From assembly GCF_002224365.1 (NCBI RefSeq), contig NZ_CP022437.1, positions 744,001 through 808,000 of the forward strand: a stretch of 64,000 nucleotides of DNA, in the 5' to 3' direction. The notes below the pieces were generated by a model that was not told the DNA's origin, ran no database searches, and saw only the letters and a program-made list of their open reading frames with translations. This document shows, piece by piece, positions 27,199 to 36,649 of this stretch. The DNA comes from Virgibacillus necropolis (lineage in GTDB: Bacteria; Bacillota; Bacilli; Bacillales; Amphibacillaceae). The position numbers were made by a program, and so were the translations under genes. The number at the start of each line of letters is the position of its first letter. Within the stretch, counting starts at the first letter, position 1.

Positions 27199-27894
27199 TT
27201 GAACTTTGAAGTAATTGCAACAAGTGTATATGACGCACAGGTTGCTGCAGAAAATGGGGCAAACCGAATTGAACTAGTGAAGGACATCGATGAAGGTGGT
27301 TTGACCCCGTGTTATGCGTTAATTAAAGAGGTTGTTCAGGCTGTGAATATTCCAGTTAATGTTATGATCCGCCCGCATAGTTATACCTTTTGTTATAGCG
27401 AAAGAGATCTACTTATTATGACTGATAACATTAGGATTGTTCGAGAACTAGGTGCTACCGGAATTGTGTTAGGTACCTTAAATCATAATCATACAATTGA
27501 TGAAACTGCTTTACAAAATCTTTTAGCGGCAGCGGGTAAATTGGATGTAACCTTCCATAGGGCATTTGATGAAGTCATTGATCAGGAAGCTGCTCTAACT
27601 ACCTTATTCGAATTTCCACAGGTTAATAGGGTACTAACCTCCGGTGGGAAAAAAAGTGTTATCCAGGCTACAAATCAAATTAAAAAACTTAGACGACTTA
27701 CTGATAATAACCCATGCAATATTATAGCCGGAAGTGGCTTAAGTATTGACAATGTTAAAGAATTTATAGAGGAAACGGGAATCAAAGAAATCCACTTTGG
27801 TTCGGGAGTTCGGATAGGTGGCAACGCTTTAAAGCCAATTGATCCAGAAAAGGTACGTGCAATTGTAAAAGTTATCGAGGCTTTGGAAACATAA
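27199..27894 (+). CDS. cutC: CutC-family TIM-barrel protein
   Basis: The 231-residue protein is a clear CutC homologue. It shows EVIATSVYDAQVAAENGANRIEL at the N terminus (best read as FEVIATSVYDAQVAA then NRIELVKD), EGGLTPCYAL, MIRPHSYTFCYS, FHRAFDE, VLTSGG and HFGSGVR. The family was named for copper tolerance, but that role is weakly supported and the molecular activity is not settled. Here it is 12 bases after one GH38 gene and 40 bases before another, with its own AAGGAGG. Translational packing inside a mannosidase operon argues for work on a sugar or glycan intermediate. That is inference; the residues alone do not show a substrate. Confidence 0.85.
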   Translation: MNFEVIATSVYDAQVAAENGANRIELVKDIDEGGLTPCYALIKEVVQAVNIPVNVMIRPHSYTFCYSERDLLIMTDNIRIVRELGATGIVLGTLNHNHTIDETALQNLLAAAGKLDVTFHRAFDEVIDQEAALTTLFEFPQVNRVLTSGGKKSVIQATNQIKKLRRLTDNNPCNIIAGSGLSIDNVKEFIEETGIKEIHFGSGVRIGGNALKPIDPEKVRAIVKVIEALET

Positions 27895-27933
27895 ACCTAT
27901 TATAGATTAAATATTTTTTTTGGAGGGTTAACT

Positions 27934-30669
27934 TTGGTAGAAAAAAGATCTATACATATTATTTCCCACACCCATTGGGATAGGGAATGGTATTTGCCCT
28001 ATGAGAAGCATCATGTCCTATTATCAAAATTGATGGATAAGCTACTGGATACTTTGGAAAGGGATCCCAATTATAAAAGTTTTCATCTTGACGGACAAAC
28101 GATCATTTTGGATGACTATTTGCAAATTCGTCCTGAAATGAAAGAAAGTCTTCAACGGTTTATTAAAGAAGGAAGAATACACATTGGTCCCTGGTATATT
28201 TTGCAGGATGAGTTTTTGACGAGTAGTGAAGCGAATATCCGCAATCTTCAATACGGAATGAAAGATGCGTCACAATGGGGAAATGTATCAAAAATCGGTT
28301 ATTTTCCGGACTCATTTGGAAATATTGGCCAAGCACCACAAATTTTAAGCCAGGCAAGTATCGAACATGCAGTTTTCGGACGGGGTGTGAAACCAACAGG
28401 ATTTAATAATACAGTTAGTGAGACCGATAATTATGAATCACCATACTCAGAAATGCAGTGGCGCTCACCAGATGGATCGTCTGTTCTAGGTATCCTATTT
28501 GCAAATTGGTATTGCAATGGAAACGAAGTACCAACAGATGAATTAGAAGCAAAGAACTACTGGGAACAACATATCACATCGTTAGAAAAATACGCATCAA
28601 CACCACATATGCTCATGTTGAATGGCTGTGATCATCAGCCTATACAAACAAATTTACCGGAAGCAATTCAAACTGCCGAAAACTTGTATCCGGATATAAA
28701 GTTTATCCATTCAAACTTTAATGATTATGTTGACAAACTTTCAACATCAATTCCAAAAGATTTAAAAGTGATTGATGGAGAATTACGAAGCCAGCAAACA
28801 GACGGATGGGGAACGCTTGTTAATACAGCATCAGCACGCGTATATATTAAACAAATGAATCAACTTTGTCAGGCTCTTCTTGAGAAGGTGGCTGAACCAT
28901 TATCTTCATTTGCTTATTTACAAGGGGAAGATTACAACCATCATTTGCTTGAATATGCTTGGAAAACATTGATGCAAAATCATCCACATGACAGTATTTG
29001 TGGTTGTAGTGTAGACGAAGTTCACCGTGAAATGGTAACACGTTTTGAAAAAAGTAAACACGTTGCTGAAATGATAATTGATGAAAGTTTGGATTGCATT
29101 TCTAAACAAGTTGATACAACGGGATTTGAAAAATGGGGAGAAAATGCGCTTCCATTTACTGTTTATAACACAACGGGGTGGAATCGTACTGGGGTAGTGT
29201 CAATTACAATGGATGTCAAAAGAGACTACTTCTCCTCAGGAGTAAATAAAGAAAAATTAAAAGGTTTTCCATTGGAAGACAGAATTTTAATTGATGAAGA
29301 AGGTAATGAGTTTAATCATAAAGCCGAAGATTTGGGGATCGCATTTAATTATGATTTACCAGAAGAAAAGTTCCGTCAACCGTACATGGCACGGAGAGTT
29401 CGAGTGACTTTTGAAGCTGAAAAGATTCCCGCATTAGGCTTCAAGACATTTGCATTTGTTCCACAAGTTTCACAACAGGATATATCAAAAAAGGTTGCTT
29501 CTTTAATTACTAATGAAAACCAAATGGAAAATGACTATTTGAAAATAAAAATTGAATCTAATGGTTCCTTAACCGTAACGGATAAAGCAAGTGGTCGTAC
29601 TTTTGAAGAACTATGTATATATGAGGATACTGGCGATATCGGAAATGAATACATGTATAAACAACCGAATGGTGAACATGCACGAACAACGAAAGACTTA
29701 CAAGCAAAGGTGAAGGTAATAGAGGATACGCTATTTCAGGCCAGTTTTGAGATTGTTCATGAATGGGAAATTCCAGCCAGTGCATCAGATTTACTAGATA
29801 CCGAGCAAAGGGAACTAGTTTGGTTTACAGGTAGAAAAGCTACTCGCGTGGAAGAAAAAGTTCCATTTACGATCAAAACGATTGTTACGTTAGAAAAGAA
29901 TAGTAAAGGTATTAACGTGGAGACGTCCTATAACAATCAGGCGAAGGATCATCGTCTACGTGCATTGTTTCCTACAGATATTGAGACAAATGTACATCAT
30001 GCTGATTCAATTTTTGAAGTAGCAAAACGATTGAATGAACCATCAGAAGAATGGACGAACCCAGATAATTCGCAGCATCAACAAGCGTTTGTCGACGTTA
30101 GTAATGATAGTGAGGGATTAACCGTTGCTAATCTCGGCTTAAATGAGTACGAAATAGTGCGTGACGGTAGAAACACGATTGCGGTTACGTTATTGCGATC
30201 AGTAGGAGAACTAGGTGATTGGGGCTATTTCCCAACTCCTGAAGCGCAATGTTTAGGAGAGCATTCTGTTTCATTCCGGATATATCCTCATGGAGGAAAA
30301 AACGAAGTCTACAAAGCATATCAGGATGCGTATCAGTATCAGGTACCATGGTCGATTAAACAAACCGGTCTACATGAAGGAAACTTACCACCAGTTCATT
30401 CATTTGTGCAATGGGATTCTACAAATCTAGCACTTTCATCAATGAAAGTTGCTGACAAATCAGGTGATGTGATGATCCGGTGGTTCAATATGGCGGATGA
30501 TCAGCGTTCTCTTCTAGTGAAACCACCAGCAAATTACAACACTGCTTATAAAAGTAATGTTATCGAAAAAACAGAAGAAGCGCTAAACACAGGCAGTAGA
30601 AAGAGCATCCAAGTTCCAGTTCGTAACCATGAAATTGTGACAATTGGGTTTTCGAAAAGTAACCCTTAA
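27934..30669 (+). CDS. GH38 alpha-mannosidase, short (streptococcal) form
   Basis: The 911-residue protein begins almost directly with its zinc motif, His12-Thr-His14-Trp-Asp16 (HTHWDREWY), and has the nucleophile Asp126 in YFPDSFGNIGQ. Length and layout match the bacterial MngB-like branch that includes the Streptococcus pyogenes GH38, an alpha-1,3-mannosidase. It has no signal peptide. The TTG at 27934 follows GGAGGG by six bases. With GH125 immediately downstream it repeats the GH38-GH125 pairing seen in the pneumococcal N-glycan locus, where alpha-1,3 branches are removed before the alpha-1,6 mannose. Confidence 0.93.
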   Translation: MVEKRSIHIISHTHWDREWYLPYEKHHVLLSKLMDKLLDTLERDPNYKSFHLDGQTIILDDYLQIRPEMKESLQRFIKEGRIHIGPWYILQDEFLTSSEANIRNLQYGMKDASQWGNVSKIGYFPDSFGNIGQAPQILSQASIEHAVFGRGVKPTGFNNTVSETDNYESPYSEMQWRSPDGSSVLGILFANWYCNGNEVPTDELEAKNYWEQHITSLEKYASTPHMLMLNGCDHQPIQTNLPEAIQTAENLYPDIKFIHSNFNDYVDKLSTSIPKDLKVIDGELRSQQTDGWGTLVNTASARVYIKQMNQLCQALLEKVAEPLSSFAYLQGEDYNHHLLEYAWKTLMQNHPHDSICGCSVDEVHREMVTRFEKSKHVAEMIIDESLDCISKQVDTTGFEKWGENALPFTVYNTTGWNRTGVVSITMDVKRDYFSSGVNKEKLKGFPLEDRILIDEEGNEFNHKAEDLGIAFNYDLPEEKFRQPYMARRVRVTFEAEKIPALGFKTFAFVPQVSQQDISKKVASLITNENQMENDYLKIKIESNGSLTVTDKASGRTFEELCIYEDTGDIGNEYMYKQPNGEHARTTKDLQAKVKVIEDTLFQASFEIVHEWEIPASASDLLDTEQRELVWFTGRKATRVEEKVPFTIKTIVTLEKNSKGINVETSYNNQAKDHRLRALFPTDIETNVHHADSIFEVAKRLNEPSEEWTNPDNSQHQQAFVDVSNDSEGLTVANLGLNEYEIVRDGRNTIAVTLLRSVGELGDWGYFPTPEAQCLGEHSVSFRIYPHGGKNEVYKAYQDAYQYQVPWSIKQTGLHEGNLPPVHSFVQWDSTNLALSSMKVADKSGDVMIRWFNMADDQRSLLVKPPANYNTAYKSNVIEKTEEALNTGSRKSIQVPVRNHEIVTIGFSKSNP

Positions 30670-30701
30670 TAAAAGTAATATAAAAAAGGAGCGCGAGTCA
30701 A

Positions 30702-32003
30702 TTGCGGGGACAACTTCCGGTATCAATGAAAACATTAATTGATGAAGTGAAATCTACTTTCTCTGATGATCAAAAAATCCAAGCAATGTTTGAAAATTGC
30801 TTTTCGAATACGTATGAAACAACCATTCGACCACAGGATGATGGCACAACATTCGTTATTACTGGCGACATTCCAGCAATGTGGTTAAGAGATTCAGCTG
30901 CACAGGTTCGTCCATACCTAATGTTAGCTGAAAACGACACAAAAATGGCGGATCTGATCGAGGGCGTTATTAACAAACAATTTGCCTGCATTATCCATGA
31001 TTCATATGCTAATGCGTTTAATGAAGAAGCAAACGGAAAAAGATATCATGATGATAAAACGGAAATGACTTCCCTTTTATGGGAACGTAAATATGAAATA
31101 GATTCGTTATGTTATCCAATCCAACTTGCCTATTTATTCTGGAAATCAACTGGAAGAACAACTCAGTTTAACCAAGTTTTCCGGGAAGCTGTTACAAAAA
31201 TAATCGAAACCTGGGAGATAGAACAAAACCATGGGAAGAATTCTAACTATCAGTTTGAAAGGGATAACTGTCCACCACAAGACACCTTATCGCATGATGG
31301 AAAAGGAGCACCTGTGGGCTTCACAGGTATGACATGGTCCGGTTTTCGTCCGAGTGATGATGCCTGTGAATACGGTTACTTAATTCCTTCTAATATGTTT
31401 GCGGTTGTCGTCCTAAAACAATTAGCAGAAATAGCTGATGAAATTATCGGCGATAAAGAATTAGCAAAAACCGTAGTCGATTTGGCGAACGAAATTGATC
31501 AAGGTATTCAAAAGTTCGGCAAAGTAGACCATCCAATGTATGGAACAATTTACGCCTATGAGACAGATGGACTTGGAAATTATAACTTAATGGATGATGC
31601 AAATGTTCCTAGTCTTCTTGCATTACCATACATGGGATATTGCAGTATTGATGATCCAATTTATCAAAATACGAGAAAATTTATTCTAAGTGAGGAAAAC
31701 CCTTATTACTATCACGGAAAGGTTGCTAAAGGGATTGGCAGCCCTCATACGCCTAAAAATTATATATGGCACATTGCTCTTGCTATACAGGGGATGACTG
31801 CATCGACTAGCGCTGAGAAAGAAGAAATTCTTGATCTGTTTAAAACCACAGATGCTAATACAAATTGTATGCACGAAGGTTTTCATGTGGATGACCCTGG
31901 AAAATTCACGAGACCTTGGTTCTCATGGGCCAATTCGATGTTTAGTGAATTTATATTAAGTCAATGTAATCGAGTTGTAAAAGGTAGTCCATTGGCGAAA
32001 TAA
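30702..32003 (+). CDS. GH125 exo-alpha-1,6-mannosidase
   Basis: The 433-residue protein matches GH125 along its length. It has TGDIPAMWLRDSAAQVRPY in the first part, YEIDSLCYP, the conserved GFRPSDDACEYGYLIPSN, and near the end CMHEGFHVDDP and FSWANSMFSE. These inverting enzymes remove non-reducing alpha-1,6-mannose; the characterised pneumococcal and clostridial members act on N-glycan cores. There is no signal peptide. The TTG start follows AAAAGGAG, and the GH38 gene ends 32 bases upstream. It should act after the alpha-1,3-mannose has gone. Confidence 0.94.
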   Translation: MRGQLPVSMKTLIDEVKSTFSDDQKIQAMFENCFSNTYETTIRPQDDGTTFVITGDIPAMWLRDSAAQVRPYLMLAENDTKMADLIEGVINKQFACIIHDSYANAFNEEANGKRYHDDKTEMTSLLWERKYEIDSLCYPIQLAYLFWKSTGRTTQFNQVFREAVTKIIETWEIEQNHGKNSNYQFERDNCPPQDTLSHDGKGAPVGFTGMTWSGFRPSDDACEYGYLIPSNMFAVVVLKQLAEIADEIIGDKELAKTVVDLANEIDQGIQKFGKVDHPMYGTIYAYETDGLGNYNLMDDANVPSLLALPYMGYCSIDDPIYQNTRKFILSEENPYYYHGKVAKGIGSPHTPKNYIWHIALAIQGMTASTSAEKEEILDLFKTTDANTNCMHEGFHVDDPGKFTRPWFSWANSMFSEFILSQCNRVVKGSPLAK

Positions 32004-32035
32004 CAAATTTGACGAAATAAAGTAGAGGTGAACAT

Positions 32036-33058
32036 ATGAATTATGAAATTCTTGTTAGTGATTATAGAAATGGGATTCTTGAAAATATTCATCCTGGACA
32101 TATTTGTGGAGTTGACGAATTCGGTAGTGTCAAGTACCAGGTAGGGAATCCAGATCATTTAACTTTTTTAAGGTCAGCTTTAAAACCGATTCAAGCAATT
32201 CCAGCAATTGCTAATGGTATTCAAGAACATTTCAAGCTTACGAATAGGGAAACGGCATTAATTGCTGCATCTCATCGCGGAGAGGAATTCCATGTTGATG
32301 AGCTCGAGAAGTTACTTGATAAGGTTGGGATACAGGAAGAGGAGTTATTATGCCATCCAACATATCCTCTAAACCCAAGATCAAAGGATAAACTTGCGAA
32401 AAACAATCAACCAAATAGAAGGCTGTACCATAATTGTTCTGGTAAGCATTTGGGAATGATCGCACTTGCAAAGATTCTTGGTGTAAGTACGGAGGGTTAT
32501 TTTAAACCGGATCATCCAGTACAGCAAGAGATTCTCTCTGCTCTCTCCAGTGTTTCCGGATGCAAGGTTGAACATATTCATAGTGGGGTCGATGGATGTG
32601 GTGTTCCCGTATATGCACTACCACTAAGGTATATTGCGAATACCTATTTACGGTTTGCCAGACCAGAGCTTATTGAAGACCGTTTCATTCGGCGGGCAGT
32701 ATTTCAGATTACATCCATGATGAATGAAAATCCGGATATAATTTCTGGTACGGACACAATTTGTACGAGTTTGTTAATGGATGGCAATATTGTCGCAAAA
32801 GGGGGAGCGCAAGGTGTTTATTGTTTCGGTTTGGATGAGGAGAAGATGGGATTTTCATTAAAAGTTATAGATGGATCTGAAGAGCAATGGCCGATAATTG
32901 TCGCAAGTATACTAGAACAAATCAACTATAAAAATAAGGACACTATTCAAAGGCTATATCAATTGACTGAGAAAGATATATATAACGACAACAATAAGCT
33001 TGTAGGCAATAAAGAAGCTAGTTTTAAACTAAATGGAATTACCTCAGGAACTCTCTAA
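32036..33058 (+). CDS. L-asparaginase II family protein
   Basis: This 340-residue protein belongs to the asparaginase II family of Rhizobium etli type (PF06089), unrelated to E. coli AnsA/AnsB. It shows the early LRSALKPIQAIP, HRGEEFHVDEL, HNCSGKHLGM, HSGVDGCGVPVY and GTDTICTSLL, which include the Ser-Lys pairs and cysteines conserved in the family. Its expected reaction is asparagine to aspartate and ammonia. Its position between GH125 and GH20 genes is striking. It may clear asparagine left after glycopeptide breakdown or, more speculatively, cleave GlcNAc-Asn. It lies 32 bases after GH125, with AGAGGTG before the ATG. Confidence 0.85.
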   Translation: MNYEILVSDYRNGILENIHPGHICGVDEFGSVKYQVGNPDHLTFLRSALKPIQAIPAIANGIQEHFKLTNRETALIAASHRGEEFHVDELEKLLDKVGIQEEELLCHPTYPLNPRSKDKLAKNNQPNRRLYHNCSGKHLGMIALAKILGVSTEGYFKPDHPVQQEILSALSSVSGCKVEHIHSGVDGCGVPVYALPLRYIANTYLRFARPELIEDRFIRRAVFQITSMMNENPDIISGTDTICTSLLMDGNIVAKGGAQGVYCFGLDEEKMGFSLKVIDGSEEQWPIIVASILEQINYKNKDTIQRLYQLTEKDIYNDNNKLVGNKEASFKLNGITSGTL

Positions 33059-33118
33059 TTAATAGTAGAAACGAATAAGTATAGATTACTAAATTTGAAG
33101 AAATGGGAGTGTATTTAA

Positions 33119-34156
33119 GTGAATGTAACAGAACCTGTACGTGCATTCCATTTAAGATTCGGGTCACACGACCTGGTTGAGCCATTAAAGGAATTTATTG
33201 AGAAGGTATTGGCACCAAAAGGAATTAACCATTTACTGTTGGAATGTAATACGTCCTTTGTGTTTAATTCACATCCAGAAGTCACTGGAGGAACATTAAC
33301 AAAGCAGGATGCGAGAGAATTGGCATTAGTATGTAAAAACAACGGAATCAGGCTAATACCATTATTCCAATGCCTAGGCCACCAGGGCTGGGGCGGGTCT
33401 CGGAATTCTATACTGAAAGCATACCCTGAATTTGATGAAACACCACATGTGCCACTGGATGCGGAGTGGCCAGAAATTTTCTGTAGAAGCTGGTGTCCAG
33501 AGCATCCGGATGTTAATCAGCTTATATTTGATCTAATGGATGAGCTGATTGATGCTTTTGAGACTGATGCATTTCATGTAGGCATGGACGAAGTATTTGA
33601 AATAGCAAGTGATAAGTGTCCAAGGTGTAAAGGAAAGGATAGGGCGGATTTATTCGCAAAAGTTGTTAATGAAATGTACGAACACTTGGTCAAAAAGCGT
33701 GGTCTTGAAATGTTTATGTGGGCAGATCGACTAAATGATAGTGAAAAAATGGGTTACGATGAGTGGGATGGGGATACCTTTGGAACATTTAAAGCAATTG
33801 ATTCCATTCCTAAGGACATTATTATGATTGATTGGCATTACGATAAATTGGATGCATATCCCTCGATTGGAAACTTTATTGAAAAAGGCTTTACCGTCAT
33901 TCCTGCTTGTTGGTTTAAAACAGATGCAGCAGTAGATCTTTTAGAGGAAAGCAATCGGCAGGCGAAGGAACTTGGGGCAGAAGGTAAAATGCCTGGAATG
34001 GTAATGACCTCGTGGAATGGCTGGAACAAGGAGTCATTTAAAAAATTTGTTAATATGCCACCAAATGAGTTTGGTCGTAATGAAAAATTAGAAGAGCTAA
34101 ATGAATTATATCGAACAGTAGACGTAATTACGGAAAAATTAAAGAGTAAAGGGTAG
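33119..34156 (+). CDS. Compact GH20-like beta-hexosaminidase
   Basis: The 345-residue protein is just a TIM barrel. Recognisable GH20 elements are PLFQCLGHQGWG, the catalytic Asp157-Glu158 in HVGMDE, FMWADRL near strand 6, and VMTSWNGWN near strand 8. The N-terminal GH20b domain of classic enzymes is missing, as in small single-domain members. It should remove beta-linked GlcNAc or GalNAc inside the cell. A CxxC pair (KCPRCKG) follows the catalytic site. The GTG start follows a GGGAG site. It is the second hexosaminidase-type gene here, and specificity relative to the 34398 enzyme is unknown. Confidence 0.8.
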   Translation: MNVTEPVRAFHLRFGSHDLVEPLKEFIEKVLAPKGINHLLLECNTSFVFNSHPEVTGGTLTKQDARELALVCKNNGIRLIPLFQCLGHQGWGGSRNSILKAYPEFDETPHVPLDAEWPEIFCRSWCPEHPDVNQLIFDLMDELIDAFETDAFHVGMDEVFEIASDKCPRCKGKDRADLFAKVVNEMYEHLVKKRGLEMFMWADRLNDSEKMGYDEWDGDTFGTFKAIDSIPKDIIMIDWHYDKLDAYPSIGNFIEKGFTVIPACWFKTDAAVDLLEESNRQAKELGAEGKMPGMVMTSWNGWNKESFKKFVNMPPNEFGRNEKLEELNELYRTVDVITEKLKSKG

Positions 34157-34236
34157 GTTTATTTTGGTCTACCGTATTATGACTATAAAACCCGGCCTCG
34201 CCCATTCACCTGCTATAAGGTTGTTGGACAAAAAGT

Positions 34237-34268
34237 AACAGCGGGTCTATCAACTGGACCCGTCTGTT
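34237..34268 (+). other. Hairpin between the two GH20 genes
   Basis: AACAG-CGGGTC pairs with GACCCG-CTGTT with a single T bulge. No T run follows. It lies in a 241-base gap and may mark an RNA processing or pausing site. Confidence 0.5.
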
Positions 34269-34397
34269 CATCAGCCAACCACGATTACTTTATAAGTAAA
34301 AAAATAACTTAGTAATCCAATATGTTGGAAATTGTTTTACATAAGGATATAGGGTTCAGGTATAACACCTACTATTGACATAGAGGAGAGAGACATA

Positions 34398-36518
34398 TTG
34401 CAAAAAAACGTTAATGGACGAGAGCAAGAGGTTCTTTTAGATGACAGCCGATGGGTGTTGGTATGGAACGAAAATTTTGATTCAGGAAAGCTTGAGACTG
34501 GTACGTATTACAATGCTGACGTTGTAGAGCAAGAGGCTGAGGGAAGCTATACCGCTAGAGTAGGAAGAGTGCATCCAGGTGATTATGATTCTCCGATGAA
34601 GGGCACTAGCATTGACCGCGGTTCTATCACTTTAACTGTTAAGGGACTTGTGCCGAATACGAAATACAACTTAACAGCCCAGGCATGTATAGAAGGTGAA
34701 AATAGTAAACTATGGGTGGGCGCTGTGGACCTTGAAAACGAAAAATATCATATCGTTAAGGATGTCCATGAAGAGGTGACATCTAAATCATGGACATATA
34801 TATCATTAAATCTTACAACTGGACCACGTACTACCGAAGTAGCTTTTTATTGTCTTTTGGAAGGTCAACCGGGACTTGGTTACCTCAAAGACATGAACGT
34901 TTTTAAACTAGATAGTGTTGGTAACGAAAACAATCAGAATTGGGAACGATTTGGATCCAAACCAGAAAGTAAAGAAAATGAATTTCCGCTTACTATACCG
35001 GCCATCCAGAAGTTTATTTATAACCCTAATGTAGGGAAGTGGTTCCCGAAGGATAAAGGTCGCATTATTATCGATAAAGGCTACCAAAGTCAACTTGCTG
35101 ATGATGCAAAACTTTTCCTTGCCGAATTTAATACGGATGATTCAATAAAATCCAACTACATAATTGAAAACTGCAGTTCTAAAGATGCTAGACCAGGAGA
35201 TATTGTTTTTACCATCGGGGAGATCAAAGATTCTAATATGTTGGAGCCAGCTAATTCTATCAGAAAGGAAAATTATCGGATAGAAATAGATGAAAATGTA
35301 CTCACAATTACAAGCCCTACCAATACAGGGGTGTTTTACGGTACGCGCACAATCTTGCAGGCTCTTAGATTGCAGAACTGGTTACCAGGCGGAACGGTAA
35401 TTGACTGGCCAAATGATAGGTTTAGGGGACTACAAGTTGATACAGGCCGTCGCCACTTCACCATCGATTGGCTAAAACAACAAATTCGTGACCTTGCATG
35501 GACAAAAATGAATATTATGCACCTCAGAATGAAGGATGATCAGGGACTTAGGGTTGAATCTGATGTGGCCCCTGAGTTAGTTGCACCCGAACACTATAGT
35601 AAAAAGGAGATAAGGGAGCTAGTTGAGTTTGCTGCACGGTACCATGTAACCTTATTGCCTGAAATTGATACTCCTGGACATTCGGCGATGGATGTTAGGG
35701 TCTACCCTGATTACGGGCTCAGGTTAAAAGATGGTTCTGTAGCATCCGTGTTAGATTACACGAAGTGGGAAGTCAGAGAATATGTAAAAAAACTAGTTCT
35801 AGAAATTTCCGACCTTTTTCAGTCCCCATATTTCCATCTGGGAGGAGACGAATATGAGAATAGTGCGGAGGTTGCTCCTCACTTAGCAGATTGGGCAAAA
35901 GAACAACTTGTCCCCGAAGCTACTTGGTACGACGGGTACGAATTTTACTTAAATCAGCTCGCCGAACCTCTAATAGAAAAAGGAGTAAGACCATGGATTT
36001 GGGTGGATATGATAGATCCCGGAGAAGGGGTAATGGACTTAGACACAAATTTCATTATTGACTACTGGGCAAAGTGGGATCGAGCACCACTTGCACCAGA
36101 ATTTCACAAAGCAGGTTATGAAACCGTCAATAAAAACTCGGATTGGATGTATTACGACCTTTGGCCTGACAAAATTGGTAGTGACGATCCTAGAAGACAT
36201 CCAGAAAATGTATACGAGGTTTGGGAGTCAGACGGTTATATGAAGAAGGCTGGATGGGGTGCGGCGGTAACTAGACCCAAAGATGACCATACAATTTATC
36301 TAAATCAAAAGGCTGAAAAGCATTCAGGTGCGATGTTTGCAATCTGGGATGATGCCCACGGTTGGCCGGCCGAAAAGTGGGTTACAAAAGGAATGTTACC
36401 ACGAATTAGAGCATTTTCGCAAAAGGTGTGGGGATCCCCAAAAAGTGCTTATACTTATGCGGAATTTGATCCCTTCATTTGTTGGATCGGCTACTCCCCT
36501 GATGAACCATTATATTAG
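34398..36518 (+). CDS. GH20 beta-N-acetylhexosaminidase with N-terminal beta-sandwich
   Basis: The 706-residue protein has an N-terminal carbohydrate-binding-like sandwich (residues 1 to about 170), a GH20b domain (about 195-340), and a catalytic barrel. The barrel starts FRGLQVDTGRRHF and continues with LLPEIDTPGHS and the catalytic pair Asp484-Glu485 in HLGGDEYE. No signal peptide is seen, so it acts on imported glycan, removing antennary GlcNAc before the mannosidases can work. The TTG at 34398 follows GAGGAGAG. It lies after a 241-base gap with a hairpin, so it may have separate control. Confidence 0.9.
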   Translation: MQKNVNGREQEVLLDDSRWVLVWNENFDSGKLETGTYYNADVVEQEAEGSYTARVGRVHPGDYDSPMKGTSIDRGSITLTVKGLVPNTKYNLTAQACIEGENSKLWVGAVDLENEKYHIVKDVHEEVTSKSWTYISLNLTTGPRTTEVAFYCLLEGQPGLGYLKDMNVFKLDSVGNENNQNWERFGSKPESKENEFPLTIPAIQKFIYNPNVGKWFPKDKGRIIIDKGYQSQLADDAKLFLAEFNTDDSIKSNYIIENCSSKDARPGDIVFTIGEIKDSNMLEPANSIRKENYRIEIDENVLTITSPTNTGVFYGTRTILQALRLQNWLPGGTVIDWPNDRFRGLQVDTGRRHFTIDWLKQQIRDLAWTKMNIMHLRMKDDQGLRVESDVAPELVAPEHYSKKEIRELVEFAARYHVTLLPEIDTPGHSAMDVRVYPDYGLRLKDGSVASVLDYTKWEVREYVKKLVLEISDLFQSPYFHLGGDEYENSAEVAPHLADWAKEQLVPEATWYDGYEFYLNQLAEPLIEKGVRPWIWVDMIDPGEGVMDLDTNFIIDYWAKWDRAPLAPEFHKAGYETVNKNSDWMYYDLWPDKIGSDDPRRHPENVYEVWESDGYMKKAGWGAAVTRPKDDHTIYLNQKAEKHSGAMFAIWDDAHGWPAEKWVTKGMLPRIRAFSQKVWGSPKSAYTYAEFDPFICWIGYSPDEPLY

Positions 36519-36525
36519 TAATAGG

Positions 36526-36621
36526 ATGGGGTTGGGTGTCATGAAAAAAGTTGATCGGAACATTATTGATGGTGGTTATTCATCCGACCATTATCCTGTG
36601 ATGGCTGAGTTGACCATATAA
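36526..36621 (+). pseudogene. Remnant: C terminus of an endonuclease/exonuclease/phosphatase protein
   Basis: This 31-codon open stretch ends IIDGGYSSDHYPVMAELTI. The SDHYPV motif holds the C-terminal Asp-His of the DNase I-like EEP superfamily, and a short strand then a stop is the normal end of such proteins. The other nine-tenths of the domain is absent. It is wedged between the GH20 stop and the GH29 start without its own function, and probably records a deletion. Confidence 0.6.
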
Positions 36622-36649
36622 ACTTCATAATATTGAGAGGGTTGATAGT

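Noticed and set aside
27199-27894. Copper homeostasis as the function of the CutC-like protein
   Set aside because: No copper-related gene is nearby and the family's copper role is doubtful; the operon points to glycan metabolism.
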